64,000 nt of DNA. Origin: Heterodera schachtii. Its lineage: Eukaryota; Nematoda; Chromadorea; Rhabditida; Heteroderidae. Positions 34,196 through 48,888 of the stretch are shown here, one piece after another (positions within the stretch are counted from its first letter, which is position 1; every line of letters begins with the position of its first letter). The stretch lies in contig SIJG01000136.1 in the NCBI GenBank assembly GCA_023374025.1, forward strand, positions 103,914 through 167,913, read 5' to 3'. The position numbers and the translations under genes were made by a program. The notes under the pieces are model-generated. The model was not told the origin of the DNA and did not search any database. It was given only the letters and a program-made list of their open reading frames with translations.

Positions 34196-37189
34196 GTATC
34201 ATATAAGATTTGTTTAAAATAAAATATACATTTATATAATAAACAGCCAAAAATTGAATTGGCTTAAATTTAAACAATTCTATAAAAATTAAGTAAAAAC
34301 ATTTTTTAATATGCTTTAATATAATTTTATACTATTCCTATTCTTTATCTAATTGAGTAATATCATATTAATTTTAGGCTTACTTAAAACTAAATGAAGA
34401 AAATATATTAATAATAACAAAAAATAAATTTTCATACATCAAATATATATTATTCCATTACAATAAAGTAAGGAATGGAAAGCTATTTTCACAAAGAGAA
34501 GAAGTGCTTCGTTTGAGCATGTATTTTCTCAAAGCAAGTCATAAAATTAAATTAAATATTTATTATAGATAAAATATTGAAAAATAAATCGTAAATAAAT
34601 AATTTTTCCGGTTCATAAAATAACCTAAAAACTTGATTATGAGCATTCATCGTGGATAAAATGCTGGCTGTTGCTGATGATGCGAGTGAAATAGTGATTT
34701 CAAACTGTTTAATTTATTGAAATCATAAAATAGTAATAAGAATCATTAATTTTTTAGGTATATTTAAAATAAATATTAGACAAATAGAACAAAGAGGAGC
34801 GAGACATTTATGAATCTATTAGTTAATGATAAAAAATAGCAGAATATTCATATAATAAATTTGAATAAAATGGAACTTAACATTAAATTTGCAGCATTTA
34901 TTTAATATATTTATGATGTTGGATATGATTTGATTTAAATTATTCAAAACATAATCTAAAATAATTTAGACTCTATGAAAAGCAATTAAACGCCTAATAA
35001 AGTTGCGCCTAAGAAAAAATTCAAATAGAAATATAAAAACTAATTTACAAAATAAATATAAGCTTATCTTCCTTTCTAACAGTAGAATAATAACATATTT
35101 AAAAAAAATTAAAAACATAAATTCAAAAATTCCGATTATTGTTTTAGATTAAATAATTATCATTCAAAATTCGACGTAAATCATTGATTAATTTTGCCGT
35201 TCTGTAATATAAAAAAGTGAAACGCAAATTAAATAATACTGCTGTATAATTTTTTGCAAATCATCAATTATTTAATTAATTTTTGCAACGAACCATTTTG
35301 ATGGAGTATTGCAACAAAATAGTTATATGAATAAGCTTAATAATATTAATAAAATTCTTGTAAATGACATAAATTATTCTAGATAATAAATAAAAAATAA
35401 AACTTATTTTATACTCAATTATAGAAAAAAATAAATAATATTATATCAAAAATAAATGTTATAAGCAATAAAAAAATAATATAAAAAGAATAATTTATAA
35501 CAAGGAAAACAAATATTGCGATTTATAAGAATTTAAAAATATTAAGAATATATAAATTGGGAAGCAGAAGAAACAACTCCTCCAAGAAAGCCCAAACGCC
35601 ACAGAGCTTCATGAGTGAAATTTTTTAAATAAAAGAAGAAAACAATCACTTTAATTAATAAAAAGCTTTGAAAAAAATTAATTAAAATTTTTTTATGATT
35701 ACATCTGTACTTCATCAAAAAGGACGAAAGTTTAGGATGGTTAATCGGAGATTTACTTAAAATAATTAATATAAAAAAATAAGATAGCAGAAAAAGTCGG
35801 CTTATATAATAAAATCTAGCGAATGTTTAAAAAAATATTATAAAATACTACGAAAAATAATATCTGCTTTCAAATTAATAAATTTAAAGAAATTATTAAA
35901 ATATTTTACATGATTGTTTTAAATAAAATTTTTGCTCTTTGAAAAGACAGTCCGAATCCAAAGGGGAATCAACGAGCACGATTATATAAATTTTATCAAT
36001 AAATTGCTAATATTTAAAATAAAAATTAAAAATTAGCTACTGTGATTCATTCGACAAAAAAAATAATACGAAATAAGCAAACAAATACATTAAAACAGTC
36101 TGCAAAAGCACTCGTTGATGAACATTAGTTCTAATCCATTTATTAAAAATATTTTAAATTTAAAATATAATTTTATGTTTAAAGAAATTAAGAATAAATT
36201 ATTATGTATGTCGATAAATATCAACTAAAAGTTAGATAAAATAATTGGCATTGAACTTTCAAAAAAACAGATCGTATCGTTCATCGAGAAAAAAAATGCA
36301 TCACGATTCTCTTATTAAAAAGTACCTTTCAATATAAATCACTTAAAAGCTAATTCAATATTTAAAATAATCATAAGAATTGAACAACTTAAGACCAAAA
36401 TGATAATAGAAATTATTACAAATATATCCAGTTGTTGTATTAGATAAATAATATATTATAACATACCTACAAAGACCATTCAAAAATAAGACACCGCACG
36501 CCGAGCTGGGCATCTGACGTGATTTTAATTTATAAAACATTTTGCATCATAAAATTAAATTAAACATAAAAATGGAAAATCTAAACAGTCGGACGAGTAC
36601 AATATGAATATGAAAAGTTCAGACTATGATATAATTAATGTTAAGCAATTTTTCACAATTTTTCTTAAGCTTCCTATAAACACCAATTTAAATAATTATA
36701 AAATTGAACCATGAATAAAAATTTCCCTAAATTATAACAAGCAAAAGTTATTACATATCAGAAGAATTATTTTAATTAAAATAACTACCGATAGAGAACA
36801 AATTAATAAAAAAAATAGTAAAAACCTACGGCACGAGTACAGGAACGGGCGGCATGACGTGAAAATTTAAAAAATTAAATTTAACTTATAATGCAAAACC
36901 AAAAACATTAATTAATTAATTTTGCGGCAATTTTTCCATGTTTTACTTCGGTCGCTTATAAAAGATCATTTTGATGAAAACTTACGATTAAATAGCGATT
37001 TGTTAATAATAAAAATGTACTCTTTGGTGAACATGAGTTGGAATTCATTAATTAGAAATTATATTTTCATTAAAAATATGCAATTATATATTTCGAATAT
37101 ATAAAAAGTTATTAGAAAATGAAGAAAAATTAAATCATGTTTTAATTTTTAAAAATAAATTAATTAAAATAATACCAGGCAAGAAGATA

Positions 37190-37285
37190 ATGAAACTTGC
37201 TAAGGTTATTTTCATCGCTTTTCTTGATACCCCTTTATACGCAACCATAGTACAACTCACTTTCGACCTCCAACTATTTATTTAA
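37190..37285 (+). other. Possible small ORF with signal-like start, 31 codons
   Basis: The frame from ATG reads MKLAKVIFIAFLDTPLYATI and ends QLFI before TAA. The start resembles a signal peptide, and the local GC content is higher than the surroundings on both sides. It is too short to assign. It could be the first exon of a lost secreted-protein gene; the start MKL plus hydrophobic run recalls the MULE passenger but there is no real alignment. Confidence 0.25.
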
Positions 37286-40200
37286 TTGTGCATCTCCCAC
37301 GTGTTAAGTCAGATTTAAAATTAAGATCTTTTCTAAAATTTAAAGTGCATTTTCAAAATCCGTTTTTTCCTAAAAAATAATTTATTTTTGCTTAGGCATT
37401 ACATATAAACAAATTAAAACCATTTAATTCAGAATATTTAAATATAAAAGATGAAAATTTTTAAGAGCAGCAAACAATTTGATTAACGAAAGACAAATTA
37501 CAAGAAATAAATGATAAAAAAGAAAAGAAAATAATTGTAATTTTATTTACAAAAACCTGTTATTTTCTGTTTCAATAAAAAAATATCATGAACAAACAGG
37601 CTTTGTGTTTATTTTACTAATTTGAAAATTATTTAAGATGACAATTAAACGAAATTTATGAAGATGCGTGATAAATTGTTTTTGAAAAGATTCAATTCGA
37701 AATTAATTAGTATTAGCAGTAATATAAATTTTTATTTTTCCAAATAAAAATGAATACGATGCAAATTTAAATGCAAGAACGCATAATTAAAAAAAGATAA
37801 AACAAATTATTTTATAAAATTTGAAAATTTAAAACAGAAGCCCTCGTGGTACTCAAAAGAGTCCTCGTGGGCATGTCTTTTTTGTAGTATTTTTTTATTT
37901 GTTGAATTTTACGCTTTTATGTTAATCTAAAATGAATGCCCCGAATATAAAATCTCTTTTCAAAATGAGATAGAGAGAACATAAAATTGAAAAAATTAAA
38001 TAAATTTTGTTTCCAAATAGGTTTTTCTTCCTAAAATAAATAACATATATTAATTATTGCATATATTGACTACAATTCAAATAATTACCCACACACACAA
38101 AAATATCTAATAGATAAATAATAAATTGAAAATTTTGAAAGAAAAGTTATCGTCGATAAGACTGTATGTTTTTGCCATGTCAAAATTTTGTTTTTGGATT
38201 CTAATGCCTAGAAGGATTAAATAAAATAATTGACAAGATAAGAAAAAGAGTACAACATTAAACAAATGAAATATTTAAAAAATATAAATTTATGACGATA
38301 AAGAATAATAAATTAATAAAAATTTGAAAGTAAAATAAATATTTTTAAAATTAAAAAAAAATGGAAGCTGACCATAGGAGATATAATTGAAGTAAGAACC
38401 TGAATTTATGGGATAAAAAGGAAATTAATAGCACAAATAAAAAAATCAAATATAATTATAAATTTCAAAAAATTGTTCTCGCCATTGGAGCTCACGCAAT
38501 GATTGCAGTACAATTTTAGAATAAATTTTAAAATAGAAAAATAAGAATTTCTTTATAATTTATAAAAAAGATAATAATTTATGTAAAAAATATAATAAAC
38601 GATGTCTATAAAAATCGAACACTACTTAATTAGAATCAAAAAAATATTTAAATTTCACATTCCTTTTATATTGTCGGAACTGTCAATTTAAATAAATATT
38701 CGAATGAAAATTATAAAAAACGTTTGTTTCTTTCCATAATTTATGTTCTAGAAATTATAATTATTTATAAAGATGATTGATATATTTATTTTCAATGATG
38801 AAATTTTTAAAGTTTAAAGATGTTAATTATAAATGATCGAATTGAGAACGAAAGAATCTTTCAAAATCAACTGCATCATAAACCTTTAATTACGAAATAA
38901 ATAATATCGAAAAAATAAACATATTTTGCTAAAATTACTTTATTTAAAAAACATAGCTATAAAAAGTAGTTAATATACATTAATGTTTGCCAAAAATCCT
39001 TCTGCAATAAATATGAAATCTAAAATTATTATAAAGGAGAAAGTAGCTTTAAAAAAATACAACAATTTCCATAACAAATATTCCAAAAATTGATGAAATT
39101 TATTTGTAAGAATAAAAAAAATTTATTTAAAGTGCAAAACCATAAAATATGACAATTATATTGAAATATTTATATATTTTATTTTTTTAAATATTTAGCC
39201 TATTCAATGGCAATGAACTCCACGATTGAATTGTCGTGGACCGTACACGGAAAACGGCTTATTTTCCGAAAAATAAATCACACCGTCTTTTCAAACCAAA
39301 TGTTAAAAAAATTTAAATAGCTAACGTATAAATTAATGAATACTATTTCCTGGAATTAATTATAACAAGTAATATATTTTAGTAACCCTAGGGGTGTACT
39401 AAAAATATATCATTCGCTCGACGCAAGAAATGAATGAATTTAATTTAAATATATGATGATTAATTCACTTTAACCTATTACTTGTATCTAAATCAACTGC
39501 ATCATAAATAAACTTTTAATTACGAAATAATAGTATTTCGCAAAAAATTAAAAAAATAAACAGGCAAAAAATAAAGTATATACAACAGGCAATTCAAATA
39601 AAACTTTTGTTCTTTGCCGCATGGTGGAAATGTGTCGGCAGTTTTTAATTAAAAAGTACATAAAGAAAATTAATTTAAATATAAAATTTTTAATATAATG
39701 AAAAGAAAAATTTTTTCATTAACAAAAGAATTCGCATTAAAATTAACCTAAAATAAGTTAATAATATTTGACTACTTAATAAACATTAATCCCGATATAA
39801 AAATAAAATTTGAGACAGAAAAAAGCATAAACAATAATTAAGTTTATAAAAAAAAGAAATTGAAACCTAATGTAAATATGTATTAAATTAAGAAAAATTT
39901 CAAAGTTTTTAAAATTATATTAAAAAATAGGATTTTTAGTTCATCAATGACTGAGTTCAACGCAATAAGAAACAAAAAATATTAAAAAATTGAATCCTTT
40001 AAATTTATATTTAATTAAAACAATTTAAATTGAAAATCAGATTAATAAAAATATTTACAATTTCAATATTATAAATTGCTTCTATAATATATTGAGTTAT
40101 AAAATAAAACGACTTTAAAATAAACTAAACCGAAAAGAGGTTATTATGAAGAAGTTCGAAATCTCCTAAGATGCTAAGATTAAAAGGAAAAATAGAAAAA

Positions 40201-43200
40201 AAATTAATAAAAGGTACAGAGAAAATTACAATATTAAAACATTATATAATTTTAAAATAAAAAATGTTTAATAGATATATTATTAATATGAAGAATAATT
40301 TAATTTAATTTCATAAACAAAAGATGAAAACGAAAAACCAAATTCTTATAATATTTTATTAAAAAAAACTAGAGTGACAACTGAATTAGATCATCTTCAT
40401 AACCCTACGAAAATTTGTTAAGCAATAGCGAACCATCCATTTAAGTCTGCGAACGTTGCTGCAACAAGATGAATTATCTAAATGCAATTTAGTGATTAAC
40501 ATTAAATTTTTGGAAAATTATTATAAAATTCATTGTGTTTTGAAATCTAAAAGTAAATAAATAGTAAATCAACTAAAACATTATTTCCATAGATTACAAA
40601 TTAATGTAATATAAGAATAATTTTCGGAACCAAAAATATTTATTAAAATTAATGATTAAAAAATGGTAAAATTGCAATAAAAATCTAATTTAAATAATAC
40701 TAAAGTATCATGCTCTACCAAAATCTCCATCAGCTGAGAAAATTAGCAAGAGAGAGAAATAATATAAACAATTGATAATTTTTTAAAAAATTAATGTAAT
40801 GTATGAATAAAATTAATAAATAAAGAAAATAATAGAAAATCTATGAGATTTCTCGACAAATGCATATATTTCAATTCAAAAATATTTATTTTTAAATTTA
40901 GTTATTGATAAAAATGATATTAGAAATAATAATTCTTCAATTCAACCAAAAATAATCATTAAATAATATTACAAGCATATATTTGAAAGCTTAATTGACT
41001 ACAAAGACAAGCAATGTGTATTAAAAGGGAAACATGACTGTATCATGTTGGTACATGGCATAAATTTATTATTTAAATTAACTAAAATAAACAATGATAT
41101 ATTAAAATCAGAAATAATTGCCATATCAAAATAGATAAAAATATATAAATTAAATTTCATCAACTATCATTAAAAGTTCTGCGAAAAATCTCATTATTTA
41201 TACATTTCGCAATTAGAAATCATAATTCAAAAAGCATAAAAAATGTATAAAAAATATTTTAGAGAAAAGATAAATCTGCTTAAATAAGTTTTTTGGAAAA
41301 AGCCGACCGGAAAAATTTTTTGCGCATCTGGCAATGATAAATGACAAGAACTGATGAATTTGATTGTTTCAAACGAAAAATGTGACAGCCAGCTGATTTT
41401 GTTCCCAAATTATAATGTTTTAAAAAACGAGGATTTTTCATTCCAAATGAGGATTTTTTGAGGTATTTTATTGGCAAATGGAGAATTTTTATGGCTGAAA
41501 TGGGGATTTTCAAAATTTTGAGATCGAAGCACTGAATTAATATCTTCGTGACGCAAAAAATAAAAAAAAATAATCATAAAATCTATATTTTCACAATGAA
41601 AGAATAAAAATAATTTGTAATCTTAATTGACTAACAAAGAGAAGCAATGTGAATTTCAAAAAGTAAAAACGAAAGTATCAAGTTGGTATGGTATATTACA
41701 ATAGAAAAATTTTAAACAGCTTTTATTTGGATATGAAAAGATCGTTTCTTAGTAACAATGAAAATATTAATAATTCTAAGAGCATAAAAAATATATATAT
41801 ATAATTTTGAAAAAAAAATATATTAAAAACATTGGAAGTACATAATAAACGTCAAACTCATCAGCCATCCAAGACGTTTTAACCGATCAATGCGAAATAC
41901 AAATCCCATGCCGCGAGGCTCGAACATAACCGATATATAAAGCACTAATGAATGCTTTTTATATATAAAATTAAAAGAAACGCCGAACAAAGATCACGAA
42001 AGCTTGCTTGAAATTAGCTTTGATTTAAAAAGTATAGTTAATTAAAAATACATTTAAAAATAATATTTATTAAAATAAAAAGCAGCAATAATTATGTGAA
42101 ATAATAAAATTGAAAACATCATTTTTCTAAATTAACTTTAACTAATTTTTTTAAAAACCATTGCAAATTCAAACTATAAATTTAAAAAAATGATAAATTT
42201 CACAAACCAAAAAATACACAAGATAATGTGTGATTATACTGATGTAATAAAAATAAATTATATAATTTGGATCTTTAAATATAAGATGAATAATAATAAT
42301 AATCATAAAAGATCTATTTTAAAATAAAAAATGATACAAAAAATTAGTTTTATGTTGAAAGAAAGTAATTAGATACTTTGAATAAAATTAAAAATTATAA
42401 AATAAATTATTACTACCAGAAAAAATTTATATTATTTTATTTGTATAATGAAAAAAGATAAAATTCTTAATCCGTCATGTAATAAAATTCATAACCGCCA
42501 ATATTACAAGAAGATCAACTGAACCATTTGTTTAACAAGAATAAAGATTTCGAGAACGAGAATGAATTAAAATATTTGAATGAATATGAACAAAAGATAT
42601 TTTATTTAAATAATAAAAAATTACAAAAATAATAAAAAGTTAAGCGAGATAAATAATAACATTATGTCATAACCATAAATTAAAATAATTTTAAGAAATC
42701 AGAAAAAAATTAGTCAATAGTCAAAAACAGTATATTACGGACAAATCAGGACATTTTTTAAGATTTTACACTCCAAATCAGAACATTTGCCGATCATAAT
42801 TTTTAATAACTCCCAAAAATAGGAATCTAACATCCATTTCACCTAATTTCGAATCTCGGACCTGAATTCAAACAAAAACCAAAACTTAAATTTTTCAAAA
42901 TTGACATTTATGCAACAAAATCTATCAAAATATCACGATATAACCTATCTTGTGACTTTTATAATTTTTGTGCATTTCTTTGAGTAAATTACTTTTTTCA
43001 TTTTTTGCTTTTCATAGATTTGTCGTTGGAATACAATTGTCTATCTCATCAGGCAGTAAAATAGTAATATTTTAAAATTATTTTTAATTATTCATGAAAA
43101 ACTCATTTATTAAAATTAATTTGAATTATACAAAAAATTAAATAACAAAAAAATTATTTTATTTTCCCTGTGTAACATAATAACTAAAATTTTAAAAATA

Positions 43201-44359
43201 AGACGAAAAAGATAATAAATAAAAAATACAATATAATCAATTTAAAACCATACATTTTGAATATCCAAAATTTAACTACAAATAGAACAATTATCATTTT
43301 TATTTAAACGTCACTGGAAAACCTACCCAACTAAATTCAAACGAAGGAAAACTAAATATGTAACTAAAATTTCATCTTTTAGTTTGTAAAAATATAGATC
43401 AAATCCTATAAGTTTAATTATAATTATTATAAAAATGTTAGAGAGCGACATTGTGGTAATATCGTAAATTTAATGGCCAATTATAAAATAAAAAACAACT
43501 TATTTGAATAAATGTTAATAAACAATTATGTCGGAACGGTTAAGCATTCCGTTTTTATAAAGGCAGCGGACCAAACTAACAATAAGTGATCAGATTGAAC
43601 TACACCATAAGCTCAATGCTCTTAATATAACATTGGGCGAGTTCCAAGAAAATGAATAAATAATACAATTATTCATAAACAAATAAAAGCAATAAAATTT
43701 TAATTAAATCGCTCATGAAAATAAGTAAAATTAAAAACAAATATTATAAATGTTAATGGGATAAAAATAACCAATAAATATATGGAAAATAAAAGGAAAT
43801 TTTACTTGGTCAAAGAAAAATCAAAAAAACATGCAAAAATGAAATTAATCAATTAAGAATATCGTTTTAAATAAATATTATATAGATATTAAGAACAACA
43901 AACAAGGCAATTATAAGTTAAGTAAATTCTTTATTCAACAGGAGAAAAAAATTACTACCAGAAAAAAGTTTGATATTTATTAAATAATAAAATAAAATAA
44001 AGATAAATAATTATAATTATAATTCGTCATGAAATAAAACTTATAACCGCAATATAAAAAATAATATGCTGTTTTTCTGTAATAAAGTATTAAAAAGTTA
44101 ATAGGAAATTTCTACTTTTTATTTTTAAAATAAAGTTTAAAATTAATCATAAAATAGATAATGAACCTGCCAACTTTCATATAATAACACCTATATATTG
44201 CTGCATCAGAAAATAAATACTATATTTCAAGGCTATCTGCAGAATTGCAGAAAAAACACGGTCTACAAGAGAAAAGAGAAAAATATAGATTGTATTTGCA
44301 AGAATATGACTCCGACACACTTGAATAATAAATTAAATTAAAGCAATTAAAGCCGTAAG

Positions 44360-45660
44360 AGTTTTCCACAATTTTTTACAATTCATATAGTAAAATGTTA
44401 AATTATTTACTAGACGAGAAAAACATTTAATGAATTGGGATATTTGACGCTAACAAATAAAAAATAAAACAAATAAATTTCATTCATATTAAAAAAAATT
44501 TTCTTCATATAATATGCAAAAACTAAACATGCAATAATTCGTAATAAAATTTATTAGTTTTTGGCTTAAATAAATAAAATTACATTATATGAAATCAAAA
44601 TCTGAAAAAGAACTATTGAATACGCGGCCTACGACGAGAGAAGAAAGTTAAATAACTTAGATTTAAATTATTATTTAAAATGAATTTCTCATTGTTGAAT
44701 AAAAATAAAGAGAAATTTCTAATTATTTAAAAATTAATTTTTTTGAAACTATTAATTAATAAATACACGTTCAAATTAATAAAAAAATATCAAAATTAAA
44801 CTATGATTTAGATGTTAAAATAAAACAATTATATTCAATAAAATTAAATGGAAACTAATTATAATAAATTCAAATAAAAATAAAATGAATATGAATAAAA
44901 TAATTTTCCTAAATTATCTTGTCAATATTATATAAGATAAAAAGGCATTATTGAACATAAAAATTTTATTTGAGAATATAATATTAACAATTAGTTAAAA
45001 TATTATTAAGAATAAAAAATTAGCGAAAGTTTACTAAACAATTGGATTAAAATTAAACAATTTTATAAAACATTCGGGCTACAAGAGAAAAATATCATTG
45101 AATGAATCATGAATGAATGAATGGATATTAGACTTTAGCAAATAAAAAATAATAGAAATAAAAATTCAAATAGAAAAAATCATAAAATTTTATTCTTATT
45201 TTATGTAAAATGAAAAAATGCAAGAATTCCATAAAAGTTAGTAATTTTTGGTTTAAATAAAAAATTAGATTAAAGGTAACCGATAGCTCAAGAAAGCAAC
45301 TTCTATGGTGATCCTATCATCGACGACGAGAATAAAGTTATAACTTAGATTTAAATTTCCTTGTTTAATTTTAAAATGAATTTCTCATTGTTGATTGAAA
45401 ATAAATGAAATTTTTTATTTATTAAAAAAATTAATTTATTTTATATTACTAATTAACATATAATAAAATTAATAAAACTAGTAACAAAATTTAACTTGAT
45501 GCATAAAATTTTGAAAAAAAAAATATCATTTTAATAAATTAAAGTTAAAAAATAATATTTGAATAACATTTGAGATTATAAAGATATGTTTTTTTAATTA
45601 GAATTTTTTTATGTTGAAAAAATTAAACATTCTAATAAAAATAAAAATTGTGTTTGAAAC
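44360..45660. repeat. Diverged tandem duplication, period about 690 bp
   Basis: Landmarks repeat at an offset of 686-696 bp: TTTTTGGcTTAAATAAA (44557 and 45246), TAACTTAGATTTAAATT (44652 and 45340), ATGAATTTCTCATTGTTGA (44680 and 45376), and an ACGACGAGA motif just before the second landmark in both. Both copies are non-coding. A related pair (TTACTACCAGAAAAAA then CGTCATG.AATAAAA) lies outside at 42410 and 43950. Confidence 0.75.
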
Positions 45661-46870
45661 ACATTAAATAAGCTTAATATTATAAAAAATGAAAAATAAA
45701 TTGTCAATATAATGCTATAGAGAGAAATAATTGTTAGTACCAGCTTCTGAATGAGGCGCAGAGGCAAAGGAAGGCTGTCTTCGACAACAATTTATTATAC
45801 GCCATGAAAACAAAAAACAAAACTAAAAATGTATTTGAAATAAAATTTCTGACATTGATAAAATGAAAATATGATGCAAAAATTCTTTATTTTCATCTAC
45901 TTGAAAATGTTTTTAAGTTATACTTTTTAATTAATTAAATAAAAGCAAATATTTTTGTTGAAATGATTAAGTCTAATATCAAACGAATCGAATACAGAGG
46001 AGCGAGACATTCAACAAAATTAATGAATATGACGCTAATTAAAATACGATTACCACTAATTATTAATAAATATCAAAAAGAACAAATAACAAAAATATAT
46101 TGCCATGAATACCAACAATTAATATTATTTTTTAATAGAAATAATTTAATAAAACTAGAGAATAAAAAAAATCATATATTAAAAAAATAAAAGAAAATGC
46201 AATAAAAAATACAAATACAAAAAAAATAAGAAGAAGTAAAATTTATGTAAAAAATGATATTTTCGAATTAAATTTAGCACCTTTCTATTGAAGAAATAAT
46301 TATTAAAATTGAATGTAAAAGGTAAAAAAATTTATTTTAATAAAGATGAAAAATATAAACAAATAATTTTTTATATTTGAAAATTTGTCCAAGCATTCGA
46401 ATCAATGAAAGATGCGAGCGATGACGCTTATTACTCTCATGGGAGTTTGTGAACATCAAAGTTAATCACAATTAATAAATAATATAAAAAGGTAATTAAA
46501 TAAAACTAAAAACATTAAATTATGCATAAGCCAAACACCGCAAAATCAAGATGGATGGATTCTGCTAGACATCGAGTTTTTCCTCACATTAATGCATAAA
46601 ACAATAAAATCGGAAACAATGTCATATCAAATTATAACAAAAAGCTATGAAAAAGAAAATAATATGCTGAGTTGTTAGAATATTGTACTGCCTATAGACA
46701 TAATGGAGTAGAAATATAAATAATATTTTTCTGATAAATAGATAATATAAATTATATAATCGAATTACGATCAATTTGAATAGGGTTTTTCAAAATTTAT
46801 ACAAAAATATCTATTATTAGGTCATATTTAATAAAGATTTACTATATTAAAATATAATATCAAATGAAAG

Positions 46871-47126
46871 TGTTGTGTCCTAACCCAAAGGAACGACAAC
46901 AAATATAAACAATAAAAGTTTATTGAAGAACAAATAAAAATAATAAATGAAGAGACGGAGGAGGCGAATATCGATTGGCTTGATGCCACAATAAAATTGG
47001 TGAATGATGAAGGAAGTCCAAATGTGGGGTAGAGAGCCAACATTAAATAGACAGAAATGGGGGAGGGACGAAGGGACAAACAAAGGGTCAGAGATCACAA
47101 ATATCAATTGGTCACTATCTCTAAGC
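46871..47126 (-). repeat. 3' LTR
   Basis: Same length as the 5' LTR with about four mismatches. Two are at the outer base pairs next to the polypurine tract, where this copy reads GCTTAGAG rather than TGTTAGAG on the minus strand. It ends GGACACAACA. Confidence 0.9.
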
Positions 47127-47136
47127 CTCCCTTCTT
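47126..47136 (-). promoter_or_regulatory. Polypurine tract
   Basis: On the minus strand AAGAAGGGAGG abuts the 3' LTR, the expected position of the plus-strand primer of reverse transcription. Confidence 0.7.
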
Positions 47137-47155
47137 AAATTCTGATCACTCCTGA

Positions 47156-48224
47156 TCAGCGGCGTCGGCGCTTCTGGATCGGGCTGGGCGAGTAAAATTG
47201 CCTCGGCTTGGTGATCCGTTGTGATCTGCGCATTGCCTGTTGAGGAACTTCATCGGCTGGCGGCTCTTCGGGTTGTTGCTGTTCATCATTTTGTCCACGA
47301 TCAGTGTTCATCGGTTGATTTCCGATCACGTTTTCGTCATCTTCGAAGATGAGACGTCGGCGCAGCTGGTTTGCGTGCCGGTGGACAATCCTTCCTCCCA
47401 AGATCGGTACTTCGACTCGAAAAGTTGGGGAATTCTTAACCCTTTCCAAAATTGTGCCCTGTAGCCAATGGGATTTGTTGTTCCTGTAATTGAGGAGTAA
47501 AACGGGGTCGCCCGGACCGAATTCCGTGTGTTTTGCTCCATGCTTCTTGTCAAATTGGTCGGACATCTTTGAAGCATATTCCTTTTTGGCCTTTCTGATC
47601 TGTTCATGATCAATGTGCTCAATTGGCTCTCCCCTCGGGTGAACAAGCGACATTTTGGTACGGAGCTTCCGTCCAAAGAATAATTGATCAGGCGAGTAGC
47701 CGTTTGATGTCGCGTTGGGAGTCGTCCGATAAGAAAGGAGCGCTTTCTCGGCCCAATCTTTGTCGTTTTTCGAACACTTCTTCATTGCCCGCTTGAACGT
47801 GTCGACGAATCTTTCTGCCTGTCCGTTCGATTGTGGATGGTATGGCGGGGTGAAGGTGTGTTTAATGCCGAACTCTTTGCAAAATTTGGCAAAATCGGCG
47901 GAGCGAAATTGTGTTCCGTTGTCCGACACAATTTCTTCCGGGACTCCCAGTCTGTAAATGATTGATCGGAGGAAACCAACTGTGGCCTGCGAATTGGTGC
48001 TCTTCATTTGGCAGACTTCGGGCCATTTTGAGTAGGAATCCACCATAATAAAATACATGAATCCGTCGTCGCATGGGCCAGCAAAATCAATGTGAACTCT
48101 TTCGAAGACTTTGCTTGTTGGCGTCCATGGAGCAAGTGGTGCTTTGGTCGGATTCTTCTGCGCGTTTTGGCATTCTTCACAGGATTTGACGGTTTTCTCA
48201 ATTTCCGAATCCAATCCTATATAA
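47156..48224 (-). pseudogene. Integrase fragment of the LTR element (about 352 codons)
   Basis: The frame is open from the edge of the AT-rich filler, with no genuine ATG at its start. It keeps the CEEC pair of the HHCC zinc domain but not the two histidines. The DDE core is present: D43 (HIDFAGP), D98 (VSDNGTQF) and E134 (NGQAERF), with the typical 35-residue spacing between the last two. A C-terminal region with GPGDPVLLLNY resembles the chromatin-proximal module of gypsy integrases, and the end is basic (QKRRRR). Without an N-terminal domain and with no connection to the upstream frame, it is probably not expressed as a working integrase. Confidence 0.85.
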
Positions 48225-48888
48225 ATTTATTATTTTTTCTGTTTTTATTTCTTGCTACCCACCTGGTTTTTTGCATATTCATTATTAGTTCAATTAAAAT
48301 TTCCTTAAATATAACTGACTAATAATTATTATCTTTTTTTGCTTTTAATTAACTTTAGGTATTTTACATTATATTTTAAAATTTATCGAAATAATTAATT
48401 CATAAATTTATTTTAATGTAATATTTCAAAAAAAGCATTAAGCATCAGCTTTTTTAAAACTCTTTTAATTTAATGCTTCAATCTATTTTTTTCTATTTTA
48501 AACTTATAAAACTTTTTTTATTTCATTAAGTTCTATAAAAATAAAAAATTTATTATATAAATTGAAGATTAATTTTTTTAAAATTTTGTTTGTCGATAAA
48601 TATTTTATTCTTCCATCATTTGTTCATAAAGATTCTTAATATTATTCTAAAATGTTTTAACATAATTATTTATTTCCTCTTAAATAAATAATAATTTGAT
48701 AAATAGTTAATTTTTGTAATTTGCTGAATAATATAAATATGCTCCAAGAACTGAGTGCTTCATCATTTTAACAAACAAATAAATTTATTTCTTGGGATTA
48801 TGATTTATAATTTTTTAATTTTATTATGAAATGTTATAAAATGCAGATACCTTTATTCATTATTTTTTTCCATTAAAATTATCAATTA
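48225..48888. other. AT-rich filler replacing RNase H and the integrase N-terminus
   Basis: About 660 bp of T-rich, non-coding sequence separate the truncated RNase H frame from the integrase core frame. An intact element would have several hundred codons here (rest of RNase H, connector, HH of the integrase zinc domain). No terminal inverted repeats or TSD are apparent. Read on the minus strand, it has the same A-rich character as the genomic background. An intron is unlikely because the flanking protein parts do not join without loss of conserved domains. Confidence 0.7.

Larger units (their letters stand above)
28261..46870. other. Long AT-rich gene-free region of diverged duplications
   Basis: No intact gene. 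28270-29400 continues the block paralogous to 19930-21010: shared motifs are GAGTACA..CC.ATCA, CGCGAGGTTCGAGCAT, ATTAATGAAAGCTGC, GGTGCTCgAAACCATATTTAAA and AAGATTAAAATGAAAAA. 30690-30975 matches 240-560, and 31420-31880 matches 5500-6120. Landmarks GAGGAGCGAGACATT (34790, 45990) and GATTCTgCTaGACATCGAGTTTTT (30155, 46560) recur. A coding-like 22-codon relic (DALGALKGSIENAAQIPCEF) lies at about 29268-29340. Unassigned GC-richer islands lie near 30570-30720, 41270-41530 (repeated GAGGATTTTT-type motif) and 42720-43040. Confidence 0.55.

Noticed and set aside
47240..47464. Plus-strand and alternative minus frames over the retrotransposon
   Set aside because: Shadows of the gag-pol and integrase frames; the conserved motifs occur only in the listed minus-strand frames.
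48225..48888. Intron joining RNase H to integrase
   Set aside because: Joining the two frames would still lack most of RNase H and the integrase zinc-domain histidines. The edges do not match the short-intron pattern seen in this window.
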